Source: Allorhizobium paknamense (GTDB taxonomy: Bacteria > Pseudomonadota > Alphaproteobacteria > Rhizobiales > Rhizobiaceae). From it: a stretch of 64,000 nucleotides of DNA. The notes beneath the pieces are model-generated. The model worked only from the letters and a program-made list of their open reading frames with translations. It was not told where the DNA came from and did no database searches. Numbering within the stretch: the first letter of the stretch is position 1; each line of letters starts with the position of its first letter. The translations under genes were made by a program, and so were the position numbers. Of this stretch, positions 9,498 through 17,923 are shown one piece after another. The stretch covers positions 310,001-374,000 of the forward strand of contig NZ_JAUSWH010000001.1 of NCBI RefSeq assembly GCF_030815125.1, in the 5' to 3' direction.

Positions 9498-11842
9498 CGA
9501 AACTACCGCGCCCGAAAATCCGCACCACCGGCACCGGAAAAGCACGGAGCCGCAAGGCGGAGGGTGCGGGCAGTGCTTCACCACAGCCGATCATTCACGG
9601 GGCGGTGCCGCCGCGTGAAGTGCTGCTGGAATTCATTTCCGAAAACCCGGACCGCGCCTCCAAGCGCGAAATCGCCAAGGCCTTTGGCCTCAAGGGCGAT
9701 GCGCGGATCGAGCTGAAGGAAGCGCTCAAGGCGCTGGAGCAGGATGGGCTGGTGCAGAAAAGCCGCAAGTCCCTGACCCGCCCCGGCGCGCTGCCGCCGG
9801 TCACGGTGCTGGACATCACCACCCGCGACAAGGATGGCGACCTGATCGGGCGGCCCGCCGAATGGCCAGAAGAACTGGGTGTTGCTCCCGCCGTCGCAAT
9901 CCGCCAGTCCTCCTCCGACATGAAAAAGGGCAAGACGCCGGTGGGCGGGCTGGGCGACCGGGTTCTCGCCAAGATCTTCCCCTCCAAGGATCGCGCCGGT
10001 CCCGCCTATACGGCCCGCGTCATCAAGGTTATCGACAAGCGGCGCGGCGCGCTGCTCGGCGTCTTCCGGGAAATGCCGGGCGGCGGCGGTCGTTTGATGC
10101 CCATTGAGCGGCGTGGCGAGGAAATGGTCATCGAGGCCGCCGATCTCGGCGATGCGAAGGATGGCGATCTGGTCGAGGTGGAAGTCGGCCGCGCTGGTAG
10201 CCGCCTTGGCCTGCCGCGCGCCAGGGTTCTTTCGGTCGTCGGCTCCGTCGCCTCCGAAAAAGCAATTTCCATGATTGCCATTCATGCCCATGGCATTCCC
10301 TATATCTTCCCGCAATCGGTGCTGGACGAAGCTGAAGCGGCCAAGCCTGCCACCATGGCGCATCGGGAAGACTGGCGGCACGTGCCGCTGATCACCATAG
10401 ACCCGGCAGATGCCAAGGACCACGACGACGCCGTCTATGCCGAGCCTGACCCCTCCCCGGATAATCCCGGGGGCGTGATCGTGACGGTGGCGATTGCCGA
10501 TGTGTCCTATTATGTCCGAGCCAAGTCGCCGCTGGATCGCGAAGCGCTGAAGCGCGGCAACTCCGTCTATTTCCCGGATCGGGTCGTGCCGATGCTGCCT
10601 GAGCGGATTTCCAATGACCTCTGCTCGCTGCGCGAAGGCGTTGACCGCCCGGCCCTTGCCGTGCGCATGGTGTTTTCCAGGGAAGGCAGGAAGGCAGGCC
10701 ACACCTTCCATCGCATCATGATGAAGAGCGCGGCCAAACTCTCCTATCAGCAGGCGCAGGCCGCCATCGATGGAAAGCCGGATGACAAGACCGGCCCGCT
10801 GCTGGAGCCGATCCTCAAGCCGCTCTGGGTCGCCTATGCGACCATGAAGCGCGGGCGCGACCGCCGCCAGCCGCTGGAACTGGACATGCCGGAGCGCAAG
10901 ATCATCCTGAAGCCGGACGGCACGGTGGACCGCGTTTTCATTCCCGATCGGCTGGATGCCCATAAGCTGATCGAGGAAATGATGATCCAGGCCAATGTGG
11001 CCGCCGCCGAAACGCTGGAAAAGAAGCAGCAGAAGCTGATCTACCGCGTGCATGACGCACCCACGCTGTCCAAGCAGGAGGTCTTGCGCGAGTTTCTCGG
11101 CACGATCGGGCTTTCGCTTGCCAAGGGCAATCTGCGCTCCAACTCTTTCAATGGCATTCTCGCCAAGGCGCTGGATACGCCGCATCAGACCATGGTCAAT
11201 GAAATGGTGCTGCGCTCCCAGAGCCAGGCGGTCTACAGCCCGGAAAATATCGGCCATTTCGGTCTCAATCTTTTGAAATATGCGCATTTCACCTCCCCGA
11301 TCCGCCGTTATGCCGACCTGATCGTGCATCGCGCTCTGGTGGGGTCTCTGGGGCTTGGCGAAGGCGGCATCACGCCGGACGAAGAAGCCGCGCTCGATGA
11401 CATCGCCGCCGAAATCTCCACCTTCGAGCGTCGCGCCATGGCCGCAGAGCGCGACACCATCAACCGGCTGATTGCTCATCACCTTGCCGAGCGTGTGGGC
11501 GAGGAATTCGACGGGCAGATTTCCGGCGTCACCAAATCGGGGCTCTTTGTCACATTGCCGCAATTCGGCGCAGATGGCTTTATCCCTGTCTCGACGCTGG
11601 GGCGCGACTATTTCCTCTATGATGAGGCCCATCAGGCGCTGACGGGTGAAAAGAGCGGCCTTGGCTATCAATTGGGCGATAGCGTCAGCGTGCGACTGGC
11701 GGAAGCCGTGCCGCTGGCGGGCGCGCTTCGCTTTGAAATGTTGAGCGAGGGGCGGAAAATGCCGGCCGGCACCCGCTCCTTCCATAAGGCATCGCGCAGG
11801 CCGAAGATACCCGGCACCGCAAGGAGGCGCGGCAGACGGTAA
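9494..11842 (+). CDS. rnr: Ribonuclease R
   Basis: A 782-residue 3'-5' exoribonuclease of the RNase II/R family that degrades structured RNA. The catalytic RNB domain is marked by IDPADAKDHDD (Asp309, Asp311 and Asp312 region) and by HFTSPIRRYADL later in the domain. An N-terminal winged-helix/cold-shock part precedes it and an S1 RNA-binding domain follows (about 660-735, GQISGVTKSGLFV). The tail is basic. The GTG start overlaps the topA stop (GTGA), indicating translational coupling. Confidence 0.95.
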   Translation: MTKLPRPKIRTTGTGKARSRKAEGAGSASPQPIIHGAVPPREVLLEFISENPDRASKREIAKAFGLKGDARIELKEALKALEQDGLVQKSRKSLTRPGALPPVTVLDITTRDKDGDLIGRPAEWPEELGVAPAVAIRQSSSDMKKGKTPVGGLGDRVLAKIFPSKDRAGPAYTARVIKVIDKRRGALLGVFREMPGGGGRLMPIERRGEEMVIEAADLGDAKDGDLVEVEVGRAGSRLGLPRARVLSVVGSVASEKAISMIAIHAHGIPYIFPQSVLDEAEAAKPATMAHREDWRHVPLITIDPADAKDHDDAVYAEPDPSPDNPGGVIVTVAIADVSYYVRAKSPLDREALKRGNSVYFPDRVVPMLPERISNDLCSLREGVDRPALAVRMVFSREGRKAGHTFHRIMMKSAAKLSYQQAQAAIDGKPDDKTGPLLEPILKPLWVAYATMKRGRDRRQPLELDMPERKIILKPDGTVDRVFIPDRLDAHKLIEEMMIQANVAAAETLEKKQQKLIYRVHDAPTLSKQEVLREFLGTIGLSLAKGNLRSNSFNGILAKALDTPHQTMVNEMVLRSQSQAVYSPENIGHFGLNLLKYAHFTSPIRRYADLIVHRALVGSLGLGEGGITPDEEAALDDIAAEISTFERRAMAAERDTINRLIAHHLAERVGEEFDGQISGVTKSGLFVTLPQFGADGFIPVSTLGRDYFLYDEAHQALTGEKSGLGYQLGDSVSVRLAEAVPLAGALRFEMLSEGRKMPAGTRSFHKASRRPKIPGTARRRGRR

Positions 11843-11867
11843 GACGGCATAACCGTGGGAGAAAAGC

Positions 11868-12323
11868 ATGGACAAGACCGGAAGCATTGCGCCGCAAAGG
11901 TTCGGCGGCGGGCAGGACAGTGAGCGCAAGCTCGGTCTTGCCATCAAGCGTGGCCTTGCCTGCTCCTGCCCGCATTGCGGCACGGGCAAGCTGTTCCGCG
12001 CCTATCTGAAGCCCGTGGATCGCTGCGCCGTCTGCGGCGAGGATTATTCGCACCAGCGGTCCGATGACCTGCCGCCCTATATCGTCATCGTCATTGTCGG
12101 GCATGTGCTGCTCACCGGTTTCATGCTGACGGACATGCAGTTCAACATCTCTCCCTGGGCGCATCTTGCCATCTGGTCGCCTATCGCGGTCATCCTGTCG
12201 CTCGCCATTATCCAGCCTATCAAGGGCGGGGTGATCGGCCTGCAGTGGGCCTTGCGCATGCATGGCTTCGGCGGTGAAGACGACAGGCCGGAGGATGATG
12301 CGGATCGTTTTCCGCCCGCTTGA
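11868..12323 (+). CDS. DUF983 family zinc-ribbon membrane protein
   Basis: A 151-residue protein with two CxxC pairs (Cys34/Cys37 and Cys53/Cys56) that should form a zinc ribbon, followed by two membrane helices (about 70-90 and 100-125) and an acidic tail. This matches DUF983, a family common in alphaproteobacteria. No reaction is established. It follows rnr by 25 bases, probably in the same transcript. Confidence 0.88.
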   Translation: MDKTGSIAPQRFGGGQDSERKLGLAIKRGLACSCPHCGTGKLFRAYLKPVDRCAVCGEDYSHQRSDDLPPYIVIVIVGHVLLTGFMLTDMQFNISPWAHLAIWSPIAVILSLAIIQPIKGGVIGLQWALRMHGFGGEDDRPEDDADRFPPA

Positions 12324-12506
12324 CCGATTCCTGCCTTTAAAGGGGTTAGTATAAGCAATTCGACCGCCTCGGCTTGACAGCCGGGGCTTTTCGAGTGTGA
12401 ACATGCCGCGCCATTCCAGACCATGCCGCGCTTATGGGTGCAAGGCGCCTGGGTGGCACTCTGCGTAAGCACACTTCAGGACCGGCCAGGGGACGACCGA
12501 TCGCCG

Positions 12507-13688
12507 ATGACGAAACAAGACTGTACCGACGGGCACCGCGAGGATATTCACTGGCCATCGCTCATTGCCGCCATATCCTCCATTTCGGCCGTTGGCATCG
12601 CCATAGGGCTTGGCCTGCCTTTGCTGAGCATGATCCTGGAAAAGCGCGGCATTCCGTCCACCCTGATCGGTCTGAACTCCGCCATGGCCGGTATTGCCTC
12701 GATGATGGCGGCACCGGTCACCACACGGCTTGCCCATGATTTCGGCGTGGCGCGCACCATGATCGGGGCGGTGATCGTCGCCGCCATCAGTGCGCTCGGC
12801 TTCTATTATGCCGAAGCCTTCTGGATGTGGTTTCCGCTGCGGCTCTTCTTCCACGGTGCCACAACCACGCTGTTCATCCTCTCCGAATTCTGGATCAATG
12901 CGGCGGCTCCTCCCTCACGGCGCGGGCTGGTGCTCGGCATCTATTCCACCGTGCTTTCCATAGGCTTTGCGGCGGGCCCCTTCCTCTTCTCCTTCCTCGG
13001 CAGCGAGGGCATCCTGCCCTTCGCCATTGGCGCGGCGACGATCCTCCTGGCGGCAGTGCCGATCTTCCTGGCACGCAATGAAAGCCCGGTACTGGATGAA
13101 AAGCCGGACATGCATTTCTTCCGCTACATCTTCCTGGTGCCAACCGCGACCGCTGCCGTCTTCGTCTTCGGCGCGGCTTCGGTGGGCGGGCTCTCGCTCT
13201 TCCCGATCTATGCGACACGGGCAGGATTTACCGAGGCGCAATCGGCCCTGTTGCTCACCGTGATGGGCGTCGGCAACATGGTCTTCCAGATCCCGCTCGG
13301 CATGCTGTCAGACATTCTCAAGGACCGCAGACTGCTGCTCTTCCTGCTGGCGCTGATCGGGCTGTGCGGCTCGTTGCTCATCCCCATTCTTGCCCATAGC
13401 TGGCTGGCCATGGCCTTGCTGCTCTTGCTGTGGGGCGGCTGTGTCTCCGGGCTTTATACCATCGGCCTCAGCCATCTCGGCTCCCGACTCACGGGATCAG
13501 ACCTTGCAGCAGCCAATGCGGCCTTCATCTTCTGCTACGCCGTGGGCACGGTGGCCGGGCCTCAGGCTGTGGGCAGCGCCATGGATTTGGCAGGCAACCA
13601 GGGCTTCTCCTGGGCAATTTCCGGTTTCTTCGGCCTTTATGTGCTTCTTTCGGTGTCGAGACTGTTTTTCAAGTCTTCGCGGGGTTGA
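12507..13688 (+). CDS. MFS transporter
   Basis: A 393-residue major facilitator superfamily protein with about twelve hydrophobic helices. Family features include the conserved loop after helix 2 (TTRLAHDFG) and the periodic Gly-rich helices. The ATG at 12507 (MTKQDCTDG) is preceded by a GGGGACGA ribosome site; the longer frame upstream begins in probable non-coding sequence. The layout resembles the YcaD/YfkF-type putative sugar or drug exporters, but the substrate cannot be read from the sequence. Confidence 0.88.
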   Translation: MTKQDCTDGHREDIHWPSLIAAISSISAVGIAIGLGLPLLSMILEKRGIPSTLIGLNSAMAGIASMMAAPVTTRLAHDFGVARTMIGAVIVAAISALGFYYAEAFWMWFPLRLFFHGATTTLFILSEFWINAAAPPSRRGLVLGIYSTVLSIGFAAGPFLFSFLGSEGILPFAIGAATILLAAVPIFLARNESPVLDEKPDMHFFRYIFLVPTATAAVFVFGAASVGGLSLFPIYATRAGFTEAQSALLLTVMGVGNMVFQIPLGMLSDILKDRRLLLFLLALIGLCGSLLIPILAHSWLAMALLLLLWGGCVSGLYTIGLSHLGSRLTGSDLAAANAAFIFCYAVGTVAGPQAVGSAMDLAGNQGFSWAISGFFGLYVLLSVSRLFFKSSRG

Positions 13689-13782
13689 CTTTTCGGCAGC
13701 GATTTGTAGTTTCCGCCGCATCTTCGCCGTGGGCCATACCGGTCGTTCACGGCTCGTTTATTTCATGTAAGGCAGGACGACC

Positions 13783-13950
13783 ATGGCTAAGGCTACCACC
13801 ATCAAGATCAAGCTGCTGTCGACAGCCGATACGGGTTTCTTCTACGTCACGACGAAAAACAGCCGTACGATGACGGAAAAGATGACGAAGACCAAGTACG
13901 ACCCGATCGTCAAGAAGCACGTTGAATTCAAGGAAACCAAGATCAAGTAA
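13783..13950 (+). CDS. rpmG: 50S ribosomal protein L33
   Basis: A 55-residue basic protein ([18 protein letters not shown] start, [12 protein letters not shown] end) with the L33 motif YVTTKNSR. The non-zinc form is seen, lacking the two CxxC pairs of the C+ type. AGGA lies 8 bases before the ATG. The gene is followed after 21 bases by a strong intrinsic terminator, so it ends a transcription unit. Confidence 0.97.
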   Translation: MAKATTIKIKLLSTADTGFFYVTTKNSRTMTEKMTKTKYDPIVKKHVEFKETKIK

Positions 13951-13971
13951 GCTTGATCTTTCCCGTTTCAG

Positions 13972-14000
13972 AAAAAGCGCGCCCCAGTGGCGCGCTTTTT
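13972..14000 (+). terminator. Intrinsic terminator of rpmG
   Basis: A perfect 12-base stem (AAAAAGCGCGCC / GGCGCGCTTTTT) with a 5-base loop ends in a T run, 21 bases after the rpmG stop codon. The A-rich left arm means it could also work leftward. Confidence 0.92.
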
Positions 14001-14066
14001 GTTTGTCATGATCTCTGCAGCGCCGTGCATTTTATCAGACGCACACAGAACTCTGTAGATGCAAGC

Positions 14067-14104
14067 AAAAACGCCGCCGCTCCTTGCGGAGCGGGCGGCG
14101 TTTT
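14067..14104. terminator. Strong terminator-like hairpin
   Basis: A long stem (AAAACGCCGCCGCTCC with GGAGCGGGCGGCGTTTT, one bulge, TTGC loop) followed by T residues. It is separate from the rpmG terminator 66 bases earlier. It could end an unrecognised short transcript or work leftward. Confidence 0.7.
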
Positions 14105-14112
14105 ACTGTTAC

Positions 14113-14157
14113 GCATTTCCGGAGGGAAAACCAGGTTCCACTTTTCTCGGACGATGC
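14113..14157. repeat. Palindromic repeat, family 2 (copy a)
   Basis: GCATTTCCGGAGGGAAAACC joined to TTCCACTTTTCTCGGACGATGC. Related copies are at 50863-50922, 54034-54089, 59479-59528 and 59613-59660. This copy is the most diverged at its right end. It is an intergenic element of the rhizobial palindrome type. Confidence 0.75.
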
Positions 14158-14164
14158 TTTGATC

Positions 14165-14233
14165 GGGGGTCGGCAGGCATGCAATAACGGCACGAGGAAC
14201 CGTAGAACAATCGCATGCCAGCCGACCGACCCC
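14165..14233. repeat. Long imperfect inverted repeat
   Basis: The left arm GGGGTCGGCAGGCATGC (14166-14182) pairs with the right arm GCATGCCAGCCGACCGACCCC (14213-14233), which has four extra bases. The 30-base centre has a small ACGG/CCGT stem. RNA from either strand would fold into a large hairpin. No coding capacity is apparent. Confidence 0.6.
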
Positions 14234-14904
14234 ACGACCCAGGAGATGCGGCGGACCTGAGCATCATGGGGTATGCTGGAGACAGACAGCATTACGGCCA
14301 AGCCGTCTTGCCTCTGTCGATGTCCCAACTAAGCGCATATTATAAAAAAAAGCAAGATTTTCTTAACTGTTGTATTTTTCTCGCCGGTTTATGGTTAAAA
14401 ACTTCAGGCAAGAAAACGATCACTGACAAGCTATGAACTCAATCCTTTCAGAGCTTATTTCAGAAGATATTCAATAAAAAAAATTCTTCTTTTGTCAAAT
14501 TCCCGCGCCTTTACCACGCCTTGACAAAGCAATACGGAATATAATTACCTCATTGAAATTAATCCCCCGTATTTTTAGGGTATTTAATAAGAGTGCATCA
14601 TCGCGAGACGTAAATGGCCCCCTGAATTCCCGGTTTCTCTATAACATAAGAAGATGTATATTCGAATAAGCTATCGCATCACGGGCTAAAAAAATCTGTG
14701 TGAGACAAGGATTCGTGTGCCTCGACCGGCAGCGCTCCACCTCAGGCGGCATGAAGCGGCCCTCTGGACCCATGCTGAATGCGCGGGATCTTGAACCCTT
14801 CGAATGAGGGGGGTTTCTACCTGAAGAAGCCTGTGGATAACATTCCGGCCCGTGCACCACGGCAAAGACGTCAACGCCGGACAACCGTCATCCGCATGAG
14901 TGTC

Positions 14905-16275
14905 TCAGGCCGCCAGCGCCACAACCCGGTTGCGACCGCTGTTCTTGGCCTGATAAAGCGCCCGGTCAGCCTGACGCAGCAGATGCTCGGGTGAAGGCAG
15001 TTCAGGCGCAATGGCCGCCAGCCCGAGCGAAGCTGTGATGGATAGTTCGGTTCCGTCCTGCAGGCGGAAGGGTTTCTGCTCGATGACCTCGCGCAGGCGC
15101 TCGGCCACTTTCGCGGCGGCATCCAGCGCCGTGTCCGGCATGACCACCACGAATTCTTCCCCGCCGAAGCGGCAGGCGAGATCGGCGCCTCGCACGGTGG
15201 AGCGGATGCGGGTCGCAAATTCCCGCAACACATCGTCACCCGCTTCATGCCCATAGGTATCATTGACCTGCTTGAAACGGTCGATATCCGTCAGGCACAC
15301 CGTCAATGGCCGGTTCCGCGCCGTCGCCCGGTCGAACAGAACCCGCAAATGGCTATCCAGATAGCGGCGATTATTGAGCCCAGTCAGACCGTCGGTTACG
15401 GCCAGTTCTATCGTATGCTGCACGCTCATCCGCAGCCGGTCATTGTAACGCTTGCGGCGGATCTGCGTCAGACTGCGTGCCACCAGCTCATTCGGATCGA
15501 TAGGCCGGACGATATAATCATTGACGCCGAGATCGAGCGCCCGAACAATCCGGCTCTCCTCATTCTGCTCGGCAATAAACAGCACGGGAATGAAGCGCGT
15601 GCGCTCCAGCGAGCGCAATTGCGAGCATAGCCGCAGCGGATCGTAATCCTCAAGATTGCTGTTGACGATGATCAGGTCGAAGGGCCGCTCCGCTGCCTCG
15701 AACACCGCCGCCTGTGCATCGGAGAGAACGGCGATTTCTGCAATCGGCTTGAGTGTCTTGATGATGCGCTCCTGCGAACTGGCGCGTCCATCCACCAGAA
15801 GCACCTGCCCCGCCTCGTCCAGACGGTTTTCCGTCATGCGCAGCAATTCTTCCATGCCGATGGTGCGCGCGGTTTCCGCACGCATCCGCAACTCGTCGCT
15901 CAGCATCTTCAGCCGCACGAGGCTTTTCACCCGGGAAATCAACTGGAGATCGTTGACCGGCTTGGTCAGAAAGTCATCCGCCCCGGCTTTCAGTCCGCGC
16001 ACACGGTCGGAGGGCTGGTCCAGCGCCGTGACCATCACCACCGGGATATGCGCCGTGCGGGGATTGGCCTTCAGCCGCTCACACACTTCGAAACCATCGA
16101 TCCCCGGCATCATCACGTCGAGCAGAATGACATCGACCTGCGTCTTGGCGCAGATATCCAGCGCCTTGAAACCGTCCTCGGCGGTCAACACGTCGAAATA
16201 TTCCGCCAAAAGCCGCGCTTCGAGCAGCTTCACATTGGCCGGAACATCATCGACGACCAGAACCCGGGCGGTCAT
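14905..16275 (-). CDS. pleD: Response regulator / diguanylate cyclase PleD
   Basis: A 456-residue protein with two receiver domains and a C-terminal GGDEF domain, the PleD layout of alphaproteobacteria. The first receiver keeps the phospho-acceptor Asp53 (LLDVMMPG) and Lys in FLTKPVN; the second (about 155-270) lacks a normal acceptor Asp pocket. The cyclase motif is GGEEF (371-375), preceded by RGAD, which fits the inhibitory I-site RxxD five residues before it. It makes cyclic di-GMP from GTP and couples the cell cycle to polar development. It follows divK by 11 bases. Confidence 0.97.
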   Translation of the reverse strand: MTARVLVVDDVPANVKLLEARLLAEYFDVLTAEDGFKALDICAKTQVDVILLDVMMPGIDGFEVCERLKANPRTAHIPVVMVTALDQPSDRVRGLKAGADDFLTKPVNDLQLISRVKSLVRLKMLSDELRMRAETARTIGMEELLRMTENRLDEAGQVLLVDGRASSQERIIKTLKPIAEIAVLSDAQAAVFEAAERPFDLIIVNSNLEDYDPLRLCSQLRSLERTRFIPVLFIAEQNEESRIVRALDLGVNDYIVRPIDPNELVARSLTQIRRKRYNDRLRMSVQHTIELAVTDGLTGLNNRRYLDSHLRVLFDRATARNRPLTVCLTDIDRFKQVNDTYGHEAGDDVLREFATRIRSTVRGADLACRFGGEEFVVVMPDTALDAAAKVAERLREVIEQKPFRLQDGTELSITASLGLAAIAPELPSPEHLLRQADRALYQAKNSGRNRVVALAA

Positions 16276-16286
16276 GGCGTTTCTCC

Positions 16287-16658
16287 TTAAGCGTCGCCCA
16301 GATAGGTCTTGATGGTTTCCAGGAATTTCGGCACGGAGATCGGCTTGGAGACATAGGCCTCGCAGCCACCCTGGCGAATGCGCTCCTCATCCCCCTTCAT
16401 GGCGAAGGCGGTTACGGCGATCACCGGAATGACATGCAGTTCGCTGTCCTGCTTCAACCATTTCGTCACCTCAAGACCCGAGACTTCCGGAAGCTGGATA
16501 TCCATGAGGATCAGGTCAGGCCGGTATTTGCGGGCCAGATCGAGAGCTTCCATTCCGTTGCGGGTTTGAATGGTGGCATAGCCGGATGCCTCGATAAGGT
16601 CACGGAAAAGCTTCATATTGAGCTCGTTGTCTTCAACAATCATGACCTTCTTCGGCAT
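16287..16658 (-). CDS. divK: Single-domain response regulator DivK
   Basis: A 123-residue stand-alone receiver domain with phospho-acceptor Asp53 ([10 protein letters not shown]), an acidic pocket in VEDNELN and Lys in YVSKPIS. DivK controls the DivJ/PleC/DivL-CtrA cell-cycle circuit. The ATG at 16658 ([10 protein letters not shown]) is chosen because GGA lies 6 bases before it; another ATG two codons upstream is possible. It forms an operon with pleD, the usual alphaproteobacterial order. Confidence 0.96.
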   Translation of the reverse strand: MPKKVMIVEDNELNMKLFRDLIEASGYATIQTRNGMEALDLARKYRPDLILMDIQLPEVSGLEVTKWLKQDSELHVIPVIAVTAFAMKGDEERIRQGGCEAYVSKPISVPKFLETIKTYLGDA

Positions 16659-16779
16659 TTTCATTCCTTGCCTTCTCCGCCTTCCTGGTGGAAGAGGAGG
16701 ATAACATCGTAAAGATTTCATTCTTCCTGAAACGGCACATTAACGGCATTTGGTTGAGAAAAAGGTAAACGGCTTGGCG

Positions 16780-17088
16780 ATGAAAGACAAAGGCATGCAG
16801 AAAACCTTGAGCGGCGACGCTGCGGAAGAGACCGCCATTGCCGTACTCGGCTGGCTGGCCGGAGAACCGGATATGCTGGGCCGGTTTCTGGCGCTGACGG
16901 GGGTGGAGCCGCAGCAATTGCGGGACGCCATGGGCAGCCCTGCCTTTCTGGGCGGTCTCCTGGACTTTCTGATGCAGCATGAGCCAAGCCTTCTCGCCTT
17001 CTCAGAGGCAAGCGGCACCAAGCCGGAAACGGTGGCGGCAGCCTGGGCGCATTACGTCAAGCCCGGCCTCGATTCCGGGGAGATCTGA
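16780..17088 (+). CDS. DUF3572 family protein
   Basis: A 102-residue, all-helical soluble protein (AEETAIAVLGWLAGEP, LGGLLDFLMQHEP, VAAAWAHYVKPG), matching what I know of DUF3572 in rhizobia, which commonly sits divergent to divK. The start at 16780 is preferred over an upstream TTG; an ATG five codons further in is also possible. The function is unknown. It ends 2 bases before the next gene and is probably co-transcribed with it. Confidence 0.8.
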   Translation: MKDKGMQKTLSGDAAEETAIAVLGWLAGEPDMLGRFLALTGVEPQQLRDAMGSPAFLGGLLDFLMQHEPSLLAFSEASGTKPETVAAAWAHYVKPGLDSGEI

Positions 17089-17090
17089 CC

Positions 17091-17732
17091 ATGAGCGAAC
17101 TGACCGATCTCGATCATGTCACACTTTCACAAAGGCCGCTGGCCGTCTGCGATGTGGATGATGTGGTGCTGGAATTTCTGCGTCCCTTCGAAGCCTATCT
17201 GGAAAGCCTCGGCCACCGGCTGCTGCCGCGCTCTTTCCGGTTGCACGGCAACATTATCAGCCGTACCGACGAGCGCGCGCTGGAAGATGGGCTGGTGACG
17301 GACATTCTGCACGCCTTCTTCGAAAACCAGATCACCTGGCAAAAGCCTTTCGGCAGTTCTGTGGAAAGCCTGAAGCGCATCGGCCAGAGCGCCGATGTGG
17401 TGTTTCTCACCGCCATGCCGCCACGCTATGCGCAACATCGGCGCGCCCTTCTGGACGGTCTGGGACTGGATTTTCCGCTGGTCGCGACCGAAAGCCCGAA
17501 AGGCCCGGTCGTTAACCGGCTGCACGGTGACCGCGCCCTGCCGGTGGCCTTTATCGATGACATGGCGCATAATCTCCACTCGGTCGGCGAAGCCGTGCCG
17601 CACTGCCTGCTGGTGCAGTTGATGCCGGAATCGGAAATTCACCGCCACGCCCCGAAACCGGGGCCCAATGTGGTGCGCGCCATGGACTGGGAGGATGCCG
17701 AACAGCGCTTGCTTGGCCACTTTTCTGCATAA
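17091..17732 (+). CDS. HAD-like phosphatase family protein
   Basis: A 213-residue protein with the motifs of the haloacid dehalogenase superfamily: nucleophile motif D21-V-D23-D24-V, Thr of FLTAMPP (motif II), Lys of SPKGPVV (motif III) and the FIDD acidic pair (motif IV). It should be a magnesium-dependent phosphohydrolase of the cytosol; the substrate is unknown. It starts 2 bases after the DUF3572 gene. Its final bases (CTGCATAA) are the left edge of a palindromic repeat, so the stop codon lies inside that repeat. Confidence 0.8.
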   Translation: MSELTDLDHVTLSQRPLAVCDVDDVVLEFLRPFEAYLESLGHRLLPRSFRLHGNIISRTDERALEDGLVTDILHAFFENQITWQKPFGSSVESLKRIGQSADVVFLTAMPPRYAQHRRALLDGLGLDFPLVATESPKGPVVNRLHGDRALPVAFIDDMAHNLHSVGEAVPHCLLVQLMPESEIHRHAPKPGPNVVRAMDWEDAEQRLLGHFSA

Positions 17733-17835
17733 TTCCTTAAATCGATTCCGATTTAAGGATAAAATTATGCAGCAGATATAAAGTGCTACAGCGAACCTTT
17801 GTGCGCCATATATGGCGCACGGCGCTGTAAGCGAT
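17726..17835. repeat. Palindromic repeat, family 3, long copy
   Basis: The left part is CCTTAAATCGATTCCGATTTAAGG flanked by CTGCATAATT/AATTATGCAG. The right part is CTACAGCG...CGCTGTA around a perfect 20-base palindrome (GTGCGCCATATATGGCGCAC, 17801-17820). The left part recurs at 22693-22736. This is a typical rhizobial intergenic mosaic element. It overlaps the end of the HAD-like gene. Confidence 0.8.
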
Positions 17836-17923
17836 AGCTGTTTGCAACCGGCATAGGCGCTTGCGCACTGTCCATGCACGGCATAAGGTGAATTTGTTCA
17901 ACTTATGTTCCGGGCCTTTCGCC

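Larger units (their letters stand above)
14001..14904. other. Gene-poor 0.9 kb region with hairpins and AT-rich core
   Basis: No convincing gene is seen between rpmG and pleD. The region holds a second terminator-like hairpin (14067-14104), a palindromic repeat (14113-14157), a long imperfect inverted repeat (14165-14233) and a strikingly AT-rich core (about 14330-14650). A TTGACA at 14521 is followed at only 13 bases by TATAAT, too close for a standard promoter. Short open frames here have poor codon use and no ribosome sites. Confidence 0.6.

Noticed and set aside
14521-14545. TTGACA followed by TATAAT as a promoter
   Set aside because: Only 13 bases separate the boxes, too few for a normal sigma-70 promoter.
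14639-14884. 81-codon frame in the rpmG-pleD gap
   Set aside because: It spans AT-rich and GC-rich sequence alike, lacks a ribosome site and resembles nothing known.
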